A stretch of DNA of 64,000 nt, from positions 744,344 through 808,343 of the forward strand of contig NW_027041823.1 in the NCBI RefSeq assembly GCF_033297395.1, in the 5' to 3' direction. This document shows positions 33,694 to 42,858 of this stretch, one piece after another. The translations under genes and the position numbers were made by a program. The DNA is from Canariomyces notabilis. Taxonomy: Eukaryota; Ascomycota; Sordariomycetes; Sordariales; Chaetomiaceae. The notes beneath the pieces were generated by a model, which saw only the letters and a program-made list of their open reading frames with translations, was not told the DNA's origin and did no database searches. How positions within the stretch are numbered: position 1 is the first letter of the stretch; the number at the start of each line of letters is the position of its first letter.

Positions 33694-36377
33694 ATGGGCG
33701 ACGGGCCGGCACGGCGACCTAGCCACGGCCGTGTGCATATCCCCAGCAGCAGCGCCACCAGGGAAAGCACCAACCTCAGCGGTGGTACCGTCACGGCCAG
33801 TCCGACGACCTTTAATCACAGCCGGTCACACGCCATCCGCATCCAGGAACCGCATGAACGCCGCCCGCTGCTCCCTCAGCGCGCCACCTTCCCCCATGAA
33901 CTCGACGGCGATGCCTTTAGCTGCTTCAGCTCGTATCCTACCACACACCGCCACCTCCCCGTCTACACCAACATCCACCGCATCCGCCGTGACATCATTT
34001 CGGTAGTCGAGGACTACCTGTCGTTGGAGCAGCTGCGTGACGTGCGCCTCAATATCAGCGTCATCCGCCCGCTGGTGGACAAGCTCTACGAGCAGGACGA
34101 CATATCGATAGTCTACTGCCTGCTGGTGAACAGAGCCTATTTCCTGAGCGAGCAAAGCCACCTGAGCAACCGGCAGAACGTCAACTTTGCCCGGGCGACG
34201 CTGTGCGAGCTGATTGCCACGCGAATTTTGAGGCGATTCAACGAGGACAATGAGGGACCTCGGAACCTGCTCGTTCTAGCCCATGTCTTGATCGCCGGTT
34301 TCGAGCCCTTTCAGAATGCCCCCGAAGAGATTAGGGCCGAGGTGGGCGCCTCGGCGTCCCATCACAGGACGTTACCGGCGCTTGAGGTGGCCATCTTGAG
34401 CGAGAGCAGGGTGTTTTTGGCGAGTACCAGCTGTCAGAAGGTGTGAGTACTGTACTAAAGCTTAGGTATCCCGCCTCGTGTGTGATATGCCGTGTTGACG
34501 TGGAGATGCGGCAGCGTCGATGCCATTTACGACGGCCGCGTCATCTACACGCCTTCGAGCTTCATGGATTTGATCCCTGACCGCTACAAGCAGCGCCCCA
34601 TCTCGCTATATAACCCGAGAGAAGCGCCCCTTCTCAACCACTACCGCCTGGTCGTCCCGCGGACAAGGCACTTTATTGAGATCATGCAGTTTGTCATTCT
34701 GCTGGGTTTATATCTTGCTTTCATGACCGAGAGAGATCCCTCGCAGTTCAGCAATCTCGAAGTTTGCTTTACCATCTACGCTCTTGGATGGGTGTTGGAC
34801 CAGTTTGCGACGCTGCTCGAGCATGGATGGTATGCGGGCGACATCTTCATTCCAAAACAGGGGCTGCGAGAGACTAACTAGCCGTCAGGCATGTCTACGC
34901 CCAGAATCTCTGGTCGTTTCTGGATGTCACATTTGCCGTCATCTACTGGATATATCTCCTCATCCGCCTCTACGGCTGGAAGTTTGACAACGCTGAGGCT
35001 GATCAGCAGGCGCTTGATGTGTTGGCCATGGGTGCCCCAGTGCTCGTGCCCCGATTAGCCTTCAACCTGCTATCGGACAACCTGCTGTTTCTGTCTCTGA
35101 GGTCCATGATGTCCGACTTCGCCTTGCTGACGGTCCTGGCCATTTGGTGAGTGAGGTGACCGTCGCAGTTGGTGTGAATTAGGCCCATGCTGATGGATTT
35201 TAGGTGTTTTGTCGGCTTCTTGCTGTCATTAGTCTGGCTCGGGGATGGCGATGTTTCTGCAGCGTAGGTCTTGTTCTAGCCGCGAGTGCGTAGCTACTAA
35301 CACGGCACAGAACCATCAGCAAGTGGATGATTTACATCTGGTTCGGTCTGGACGGGTCAGGCATCCAGCATTCGGTTCGTCGCATAGAGCCTTCTGCCCC
35401 CTGTCGCGTACTGACATATCCAGACCGATTTCCACCAAATTCTAGGGCCGTCTCTGATGGTCACCTTTGCGTTCCTCGGTAACACCCTCTTCCTCACCAT
35501 CCTCGTCGCCATGCTCTCCTCCACATTCGCCAAAATCGTCAATGATGTCCCTGCCGAAATCCAGTTCCGCCGTGCCGTGGCGACCCTCGAAGGCGTCAAA
35601 GGCGACGCCATCTTTGCTTACCCGGTACCCTTCAACATCCTTGCCTTTGTCTTCCTCGTTCCTCTCAGGTTCTTCGCTTCACCTCGGTGGTTCCACAAGA
35701 TCCACGTCTTGTCTGTCCGCCTGGTCAACCTCCCTCTCCTGCTTATCATCGCCATCGCCGAACGTCGCTCCCTTTGGCCTCGCAACTCCAAGGGTCTGTC
35801 CCCGGCTCCGACGCTCGTCCAGGCTACTGTCAAGCCGCGCCGTCGGTTCTGGGAAAGATTCCGCATCACGGCACACAGGGACATCTATACCGTTTTTGAA
35901 GTGCCTCCGCCGGACTCGGTGCTCAATGAGATTACCACAGACGACGATCTGACGAGACATCTAATCAGAAGGCAGTTTACCCCGAAGGTTGCTCATTCTG
36001 AGACAGCAGGCCAGCCTCAGCCGCCACATCCGCCACATCCATCGCAGGAGCATTTGGTACCAGAGCCGGCGGCTCAGCAAGGCCAGGTTGCACAGGGACA
36101 TCGGCCATCGGGCAGGCGAGATAGCATTGCGCCGTTCCCTGGGCTCAGGGCAGAGCTGCAGGGGGTATTGAGCGAGAGCGACGAGATGACGGATATCACA
36201 TCAAGGTTGGAGACTTTGGAGGAGAGTATGCAAAGAATCGAGAGCATGCTGGAAAAGTTGGTAGCAGGCGGGTCTAGCGCGAGCAGTGACGGAGGCTCAG
36301 TCGCGGTAGAAGGAGTTGAGCCTAGTAAAAGACGACTGACGCTGATAGAGTTGAATAGGGAGGCCGAGGAGGAGTAG
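33694..36377 (+). CDS. YVC1: Vacuolar TRP-type calcium channel Yvc1 (TRPY)
   Basis: Cation channel of the vacuolar membrane that releases Ca2+ to the cytosol upon osmotic stretch. Six exons: 33694-34442, 34515-34829, 34889-35146, 35204-35263, 35311-35374 and 35424-36377, giving 799 aa (the yeast protein is about 675). All introns are 47-72 nt and in phase. After a disordered N-terminus comes a conserved cytosolic region (ARATLCELIATRILRRFNED). Membrane segments: FIEIMQFVILLGLYLAFM, FTIYALGWVLDQFATLL, FLDVTFAVIYWIYLLIRL, LVPRLAFNLLSDNLLFL, LLTVLAIWCFVGFLLSLVWL and, after the pore loop WFGLDGSGIQ, VTFAFLGNTLFLTILVAML. The first junction rebuilds CQKVVDAIYDGRVIYTP and the second EHGWHVYAQNLWSFLDVTF, both typical of fungal TRPY. 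The C-terminus has a coiled coil near residues 740-760. The start is the first ATG before the disordered leader. Confidence 0.93.
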
Positions 36378-36734
36378 TGAAATATCTGCATTGCAGCGAG
36401 GCGTTTTAGGGTGGACAACATGACGTTACTCCAATATTACCAGCGATCGAATGTGTGTATGGCTACCCACCAGTGAGTGTACTATTACGAATCGACTCCA
36501 GATGAAGAGAGCATACCTACAGTTGCCTACAGAAGAACAACTTGGCTTTTTACCGAAGGTCCTTCCACTGCCATTTCCGCATTCATGCAACTAGGACCTT
36601 CCTGCGACTGCGGTGGACTTGCTTCACAGTCATATCCTGTCACAACACCAACACAAGGCATACTAAATCCAGGGCAAACGGGGGTTTCCCTAAACATACT
36701 ACTCTTCAAGCGCTATTCGAAGCCTCATAAAAAG
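36378..36734. other. Short intergenic gap
   Basis: 357 nt between YVC1 and the small Cys/His-rich gene. The reading frame of the latter stays open upstream to 36477, but the residues there show no Cys/His pattern, so I treat it as leader. Confidence 0.4.
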
Positions 36735-37138
36735 ATGTGCATCACTTATCACTACCAAGACTTCCACTGCGGCCACCGCTGGGCTACCATCGGGGTCCCT
36801 TGCTATCCCGGCATGGGCTTCGACACTTGCCCGGACTTTGTCAGCGGTCAGGCGAAGCCGCTGCCGCCGCGGCTCGTCGCTCGTGGCGAGCCCTGTCCCA
36901 AATGGTGAGTGTGTGTCTGTTTCCTTTTTATATCCGAGGTGCATCTGTGGGTTGAGAGGTCGCGCAGATTGCTAATTACAAATCGGTGTGATCGCTTCGT
37001 GTACCGAACAGTGACCTCGGGGGCGTCTATGATCGAAACCAGATTCGCATGGTCACCAACATACGAAACGGCTTCCGCTGGGGACTGGGTCCGGGCAGCA
37101 CGGACCCAGGGTGTGATGTGATGTGTACAGTGATGTGA
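36735..37138 (+). CDS. Small Cys/His-rich protein, probable zinc binder, unknown function
   Basis: Two exons, 36735-36904 and 37012-37138, encode 98 aa; the intron 36905-37011 has donor GTGAGT and acceptor acag. The splice restores a CPKC pair (PCP-K-C). Visible residues: MCITYHYQDFHCGHRW at the start, then VPCYPG, DTCPDF, the CPKC, and two more Cys near the end. The spacing C-x9-C-x-H, C, C, then CxxC suggests one or two zinc sites. It resembles small ascomycete hypothetical proteins that open with an aromatic-rich segment and CGH, but I cannot attach a function. No signal peptide or membrane segment is seen. The Met at 36735 fits because the Cys/His pattern begins there; 36477 would be an alternative upstream start. 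Confidence 0.65.
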
Positions 37139-37840
37139 GGGATGGACAGTGCTTGTGAGGTTACGGAAGGAGATTGAAGGTTAGTCGGTCAGTATGGACT
37201 CACCTCACACACTGACTTAAACTCATATATAGGTATTGTATTTGGGAGAGGGGATTGAGAAGGACAGAATCTTGCTTGCCCCTCGCGAGACATGAGTTCT
37301 TTGCAGTTGGCGAGCAAGCGACTGCGGCAACAATCCATGAGGAGTTACTGTATATGAACCTCTAGACTGCTCATGATGAACCCTCAACTACTACCAGCGA
37401 TTCTGTACCAGTCAGCCTTCCATTGGACGAAGACGGTCCATTTCATAGCATTAATGTCCTGCAACATATTGTCCTGGGAAACATAATTTGCTTCTTTGAG
37501 GAGGTTCAGGGAGCATGATAGTCAGCACCAGGACATCCACGCACTTACATTCTCCCCCTACACAGGGTTGATGGTTATGGTACGCTCTCTCACTCATTAA
37601 TGCCCTCTTCTTTACTGCATTGATTTGAAGCGCTTATGTTTGGCTTTCAATTTCGTTGGAATCTCATAAGCATTCATAAGTTTCCTTCATCACGTGCCCC
37701 ACTTGCTGGAATTTTACGAAAAGATTTCGGCTTCTGATTCACCGTCTCCCTCACCAAATCCGTCCAAGAACTGAAGCCATCACCACCTCCTCTCGCAACC
37801 ATTTAGCTCCCCATCAGAGTCAAACTCGGACATCAAAAAC
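37139..37840. promoter_or_regulatory. Intergenic region upstream of MTQ2
   Basis: 702 nt with no gene seen. A CACGTG box lies at 37691-37696, about 145 nt before the MTQ2 start; similar cores are found upstream of SMD1/PKR1 and between NOC4 and ATP4. Confidence 0.4.
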
Positions 37841-38674
37841 ATGCTCCCAACCCCTTGCACGTCCCATGTTCCATACACACGCGTCTACGAGCCAGCCGAA
37901 GACTCCTTCCTGCTACTAGACACGCTCTCTTCAAAGAGCGAAACCGACTTTCTCGCATCCCGCTTTCCCCCTGTCAGCAGTAGTCCCCCACCCCTAACCC
38001 TAGAAATCGGCCCGGGCTCAGGGGTCGTCCTCGCCTTCCTCACTGCGCACGCCCAGACCCTCTTCTCACGGCGCGACATTCTCACTCTTGGCATCGACGT
38101 CAACGGCTTCGCTTGCTCCGCGACGGCCGCAACCGTGGCCAAGGCCGTCGCCACCACAGAGCAGCAACAAGCCCGCCACCAGCAGCAAAACCACGCGGAT
38201 GGCAAGGACGACGGTGCCGGCATCTTTCTAGGAGCCGTGCAGGGCGATCTGGCAGGCGCCGTGCGGCCTGGGGCGGTGGACGTGCTCGTGTTCAACCCGC
38301 CGTACGTGCCGACGGCCGAGATGCCGGCCGTACTCCCGCCGCCTGCGCCAGCATCGACGACGACGATGCCGCCACAAGAAGAAGAAACGGCGTTTGAGCG
38401 AGACTCGCGGCTGTTGGCGCTCTCCTACGCCGGGGGCAGAGACGGGATGGAGACGACGGCGCGGCTGATCGAGGCTTTGCCCGAAGTCTTGTCGGACAGG
38501 GGCTGCGCGTACCTGCTGCTGTGCGCGCAGAATAAGCCCGAGCAGGTCAAGGAGAGGATTAGGGCATTGCCTGGAGGGGGGGCAGGAGGGTGGAGAGCCG
38601 AAACGGTTGGTACGAGCGGGAAGCAAGCGGGCTGGGAAAAGTTGCAGATTGTCAGGATATGGCGTGATTCGTGA
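37841..38674 (+). CDS. MTQ2: eRF1 glutamine methyltransferase (HemK2/Mtq2 family)
   Basis: Class I SAM-dependent methyltransferase that, with Trm112, methylates the Gln of the GGQ motif in translation termination factor eRF1. Single exon, 277 aa. The N-terminus YTRVYEPAEDSFLLLDTL is characteristic of this family. The SAM motif EIGPGSGVV is at 55-63, the acidic residue of motif II follows in GIDVNGFACSATA near 84-94, and the catalytic NPPY is at 152-155. YAGGRDGMETTARLIE is another family block. Two inserts compared with the usual family length of about 220 aa are low complexity: a Gln/His-rich stretch near 107-120 and a Pro/Thr-rich stretch near 163-180. Convergent with SMD1. Confidence 0.93.
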   Translation: MLPTPCTSHVPYTRVYEPAEDSFLLLDTLSSKSETDFLASRFPPVSSSPPPLTLEIGPGSGVVLAFLTAHAQTLFSRRDILTLGIDVNGFACSATAATVAKAVATTEQQQARHQQQNHADGKDDGAGIFLGAVQGDLAGAVRPGAVDVLVFNPPYVPTAEMPAVLPPPAPASTTTMPPQEEETAFERDSRLLALSYAGGRDGMETTARLIEALPEVLSDRGCAYLLLCAQNKPEQVKERIRALPGGGAGGWRAETVGTSGKQAGWEKLQIVRIWRDS

Positions 38675-39189
38675 GGAGGGGAGATGCTTGCTAGGACAGG
38701 TCATACCAACGGATTATCCATTATCGTCGTTTGTTGCTAATTTCTCCTGGTAAGCTAAGGCGTTGCTTTTTGTGTGTCTGCCTGCAATATCCTCTATCAA
38801 AGCCAAGCAGCGCACTTGCAACCTTTTTAAAGACCCATCCTAAAACGCCGCCTGATTTCCTGCCACTCCAGAGACTGCATAGCTCAACAAGAAAGGACAG
38901 TGTCGTTTGACCAGAGCAGTTATGACCAGTCGGGCGAGAGTTGCATGGCGGCACAACAGGCTTTGCCCACCCGTATCACTCGTTGCAATCGTCAGTCCGG
39001 CCGTTGGTTGCCATGAAGAATTCCATCAAGGGCCTGTCAGCATCGCCCACACAACCAACATCCCGAAAGATAGAAGCCGCCGGTGATCAATTTCGCTGCG
39101 GCCGGCTCATCATTCCGACAGTTCCGTCCCAGCCTGAATGCCATCTCCTCTCAAACACCCTCGGTACCAGCACCGGGCCTCGAATATCC
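38675..39189. other. Convergent 3' intergenic region
   Basis: 515 nt between the MTQ2 and SMD1 stop codons. Contains their 3' UTRs; open frames here are antisense shadows of the Arg-Gly tail of SMD1 or chance. Confidence 0.5.
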
Positions 39190-39821
39190 TTAACCTCTTC
39201 CCCTACCTCGGCCGCCCCTTCCGCCACGACCTCTTCCACGACCACCGCGGCCGCCTCTTGCGCGATCGGCTTCCTTGCGCGCCTTGTTCTTGGGCTTGGG
39301 CGCATCGTCAATCAATAAGGTATCCAGCGGCAGCGAGTCGGGCAGTATGAAATAGCGGATCGTGCTGCCGCGCACGTTGAGCGTCTCGAGCGGGATGGTC
39401 TCTTGGCCCTTGGGAGTCATCTTGACGTTGCGGAGCGCTGTGTTCATTTGCGGTGAGACCGAGGCGATGGTGCCATGGACAATTGTTCCTGGCCGAGGTA
39501 TTAATCCAAGGTATGGGGCAGAAAGCGGACGTGGTGGAGGAGTAAGTTCAAGATAGGGCATACCATTTTTGAGCTCAATAGTCACCGTCTCGTTCGCGCA
39601 TTTCATTAAAAATCTGTAATATCGATGGAAATCAAGGATCCCGATCGTCAGTCTTCAGATTCCATCATTTGCTCGGCAGCGGCTGAGTATGGGTGCGCGA
39701 TCGGCTGGCTGGCTTTATTCATTCTCGAGCGCAGGCTTCAGCACGCGTCGTGGAGGAGCAGGCAAACGAGGTGAAAGGGGGATGAGTGCTGGAGATATAG
39801 GTCTTACCTGACTAGCTTCAT
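39190..39821 (-). CDS. SMD1: Sm protein D1, core of spliceosomal snRNPs
   Basis: One of the seven Sm proteins forming the ring on U1, U2, U4 and U5 snRNAs. Three exons: 39808-39821 (14 nt), 39564-39613 (50 nt) and 39190-39488, encoding 120 aa, matching the 119 of human SmD1. The introns are 194 and 75 nt. Splicing yields MKLVRFLMKCANETVTIELK, then NGTIVHGTIASVSPQMNTAL and NVKMTPKGQETIPLETLNV (Sm1 and Sm2 motifs), then RGSTIRYFILPDSLPLDTLL. The tail is a run of Arg-Gly repeats that in orthologues is dimethylated and bound by SMN-type assembly factors. The 14-nt first exon is supported by the perfect protein continuity (MKLVR joined to FLMK). Confidence 0.96.
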
Positions 39822-40522
39822 CTTGGCGGATTCGGCCAAAGCAGCTGGCGCGCTCCGTGTTCAGTCTGTGATTCGCAATTTGTGGTTTATAAGCACGAGG
39901 CAATGTTGACGAGAGGTCGAGTCGCAGTCCTACGATGCTGGTATCTGAAGTTCATAGTGAGGTGCGTTGCCAAATTGGTTGGAGCTCTTGTCGCCAAGAA
40001 ACGTGAATTTGGGATCACGTGCTCTGCATTCCTGTGTACTCAGTACTGTAGCATCTGACCAATGTAGCCAATCAAAGGCAGGCTCATAACGTGGGGAGCA
40101 CCAGAGCACCCCGCAACCCTCACGGCTTTGGACTCCTGGAGACTTCAGACAGAGTCAGGGATGACGTTGGGAAGCCGGCTTGGGCTGCGTACACAAGTTA
40201 AGGTACGTAGCACGGGGGAGTGATTCAGCTCACCAACTCGGCTGATTAAATGTAGACAGACATATGGCAATCTGTGCTTCCTTTAATTTCAGACTGGGAT
40301 TGACAGCCAGATAAAGTACCTAGGGATAACTACTATGTGGCATGGCTGCTTGGGTCAGTCGTAGATAAGATACGTATTGAACTTGATTGAACCAGTTCAC
40401 CACCGTTAACTCTCAGGTTATCTGGTCAACCTCGCTAACGTATATACAATCCAATATACGCGCTTGCTATTGTTCCTCAACAATCAGCGGCATTTCTTCC
40501 CATACCCCAGGGATACGCTCTC
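39822..40522. promoter_or_regulatory. Intergenic region between PKR1 and SMD1
   Basis: 701 nt between two minus-strand genes: 3' UTR of PKR1 and promoter of SMD1. CACGTG lies at 40016-40021, about 195 nt upstream of the SMD1 start. No gene is seen. Confidence 0.4.
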
Positions 40523-41041
40523 CTACTTATTCTTCTCGTTCTCGTTCTCCGATATCTTCTCCCACTCATCCTCGGTGCTAACACTGCTCCTGTGGCCTTG
40601 GCTTGAGCTGGAAATTCCCTCGGCAGCCCTGTGCTTAAGCTCCCCCTGCATCCCGACCGGTTTAGAAACACTGCTCACAGCCAAAGGTTTAGTTGCTGAC
40701 CCTGTTCCTTGTTGTAGGCTTGTGGTCGGTTTTGCCCCTTCAACTTCGGTCTCGCTTTCATCTGAAATGACGGGTGGCGGGTGGGCTGCTAATGCGCGCC
40801 GGGCCTTCTCTTCCTCTTGCAGCTGGTGTTCCTTCAGCTCCCGCGCAAACCAGTTGATTGCAGCCCAGAGGCCACCGCAGAGCACCGAGAGCACCATGAA
40901 GTGCACGCTGTATGTTGCGAATAGGAGGACGGCTAGCACCACTTGCAAGGCGGCAAATGTGACATTTGTGGCCACCAGTAGCGTCGGCGTCGGACCTGGG
41001 GTGAATATGGATTCCCAGAGTGCTTCGAAGAACGAGGCCAT
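40523..41041 (-). CDS. PKR1: V-ATPase assembly factor Pkr1
   Basis: Small ER membrane protein that helps assemble the Vo sector of the vacuolar ATPase. Single exon, 172 aa. The start MASFFEALWESIFTPGPTPT closely follows the family opening (aromatic pair, LWES(V/I)F-PG-(S/T)P). Two hydrophobic segments follow: LLVATNVTFAALQVVLAVLL and VHFMVLSVLCGGLWAAINW. The remainder is a charged, Ser/Glu-rich cytosolic tail, longer than in yeast and ending in repeated Glu-Asn-Lys. The frame is open ten codons further upstream (ATG at 41071), but the family opening fixes the start at 41041. Confidence 0.9.
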   Translation of the reverse strand: MASFFEALWESIFTPGPTPTLLVATNVTFAALQVVLAVLLFATYSVHFMVLSVLCGGLWAAINWFARELKEHQLQEEEKARRALAAHPPPVISDESETEVEGAKPTTSLQQGTGSATKPLAVSSVSKPVGMQGELKHRAAEGISSSSQGHRSSVSTEDEWEKISENENEKNK

Positions 41042-42858
41042 AGTTCCAGTTGATACTGTGTACGGACTCAAAGAGCTTGGACGTGGTGAAGTCGCACCAA
41101 TTTAGGCGATGTTGCGTAAACTGAAAAGCGCTCACTCGAGTTGTAGCGCGTGACGATATAAGTCATATACTGTAAATGCTTTCGTTCCAGATATCGCGCT
41201 GAACTTGGACGTTTGAGACGGTAAGGGAAAAGTATCAGCAAGCGGATCAGCAACTAAGCGGATCGCAAGACCAAAGGGGAGCAATTTTAAACAGCCGCAT
41301 GCGCAAATGGGTCGACGCAGCCCAAGGCAAAACCGGCCATGACATCTGCATGACACAGTTGCAGAACCCGCGAATGCCACTTGACACCTAAACTAAACTG
41401 CACTTACCTGTTTTCAGGCAACGTGGTTTGTTGGATTTTCCTGGAGGACTTTGTAGTAAACAGCGTGTCGACAACGAGCTTATGGCATCGAGAGTTGGGC
41501 ACGTATGACGACGTAGCGGGTCCCGTCTCAGGCAACCGTAGACTGCGGCTCAGCCCTGCCAAGCAGAAAACCTGGAGCGACGGTAATTACTACTACCACC
41601 GAACGTGCAATACTAAGGTACTATTGTGGAACAGAGGGTATGAAATCAAGTGAAGCAGAAGCGCGCTATGCGCAGAGTGCTTGAATTAACGCTATGCAAC
41701 CTCTTAGCAAAAGGTTGGGCGGCGGGTCCTTCGGTAGCACCAGCACCCTATGCCGTGTTGTATTGTATTGTACTGTACAATACTGTAGATACCTGGTACA
41801 ATACAGTCATGGTTGCCCGGCGCCCAGTTCTAACTTCTAAATGGGGTGAAGTGGGTGGAGCTTCATACCCGTCCGGAGCCGGAGCCGGTAAAGGCGGCGC
41901 CGGCCGACAAGAAGCTCCGGCTTGTATCGTATACCATTTGGAATGCATGCCAGTAGATACAGTAATTACTCTGCAACGTTCTAGTAAGAGAACATTGGAG
42001 CAGTTTTAAAGTGTTAAGGCAGGTAATTGCTTTGCATGTATTGTCCAGTATAGTACAGTACTAATCACTAATTACTTAGTGTAGCGTGTCAAATGAAAAG
42101 CAATTACAATTCAGTACAACGTAACGTAGAGTCGGACTGACGAATATATGTGTGAGCTTCTCACCTTAGTACACAGTCTACCTTTCTCCCGTCATCCGCA
42201 CAGTTTGACATTTAGATCATTAGCATCGCCGGCGAGAATGCAGACGGCAAACAGACAGGATGCTTGAGAAAGTACCGGTATCTTGTCTACCAACAGAGGC
42301 CAACGTCAGCGGGATCCTGAGCAAACGTTTAAGTAACGTACCTATGTAATTTACTGTACATATTGTATCTGTACAGTACATAGGTACGATTCGCCAAGAC
42401 ATCCTGTCCACTTTCTCTCCACCCTGCAGTTCAACTGCTAGAGGAACTCTTTCCAAACACCAGAGATTCTTATGACAAAGCACAACCCTATTACTTGATA
42501 GACCGCCAATAACCATCTCAGTCACCCAGGTAGAGGGCTAGACGGTTGGAATAACTGGATTGCCGACTGAGTGCGCCTCCCGGTTCTCGAGCTGTGGAGC
42601 AGCGTTTCCCCAATCTCCAGTCCTGGTTAAACGATCGTTAGGTTCCATTTGATAACCACGCGAGTTCTAACTCGACACGCGACACGCCATCGACGGTGGC
42701 ACCGAACACCATACGCGCCCTCTATCTCGGTGGATCGCATTGGTTACTTGTGATCTCCAGCTTCTAAATCCAGTCCAAGCGTGCTCCGACGTGGCTGGCG
42801 GGTCTGTTTTTGGGCATGAGAGTTCCTTCCATGAGCTGACCGGGACTCGGTCTCCACC
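41042..42858. other. Intergenic region with GTAC-rich palindromes
   Basis: About 1.8 kb between PKR1 and the F-box gene. AT-richer than the genes, with many copies of short words such as TACAGTAC, TGTACA and ATACAGT. A perfect 8-1-8 palindrome (TATTGTAC-T-GTACAATA) lies at 41766-41782. A 90-codon frame at 41381-41653 is not convincing. Confidence 0.5.
42338..42387. repeat. Long imperfect hairpin, GTAC-rich
   Basis: The left arm GTACCTATGT plus ACTGTACA, interrupted by the five bases AATTT, pairs without mismatch with the right arm TGTACAGTACATAGGTAC. This makes an 18-bp stem with one 5-nt bulge around a 9-nt loop (tattgtatc). It lies about 470 nt upstream of the F-box gene. Confidence 0.75.
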
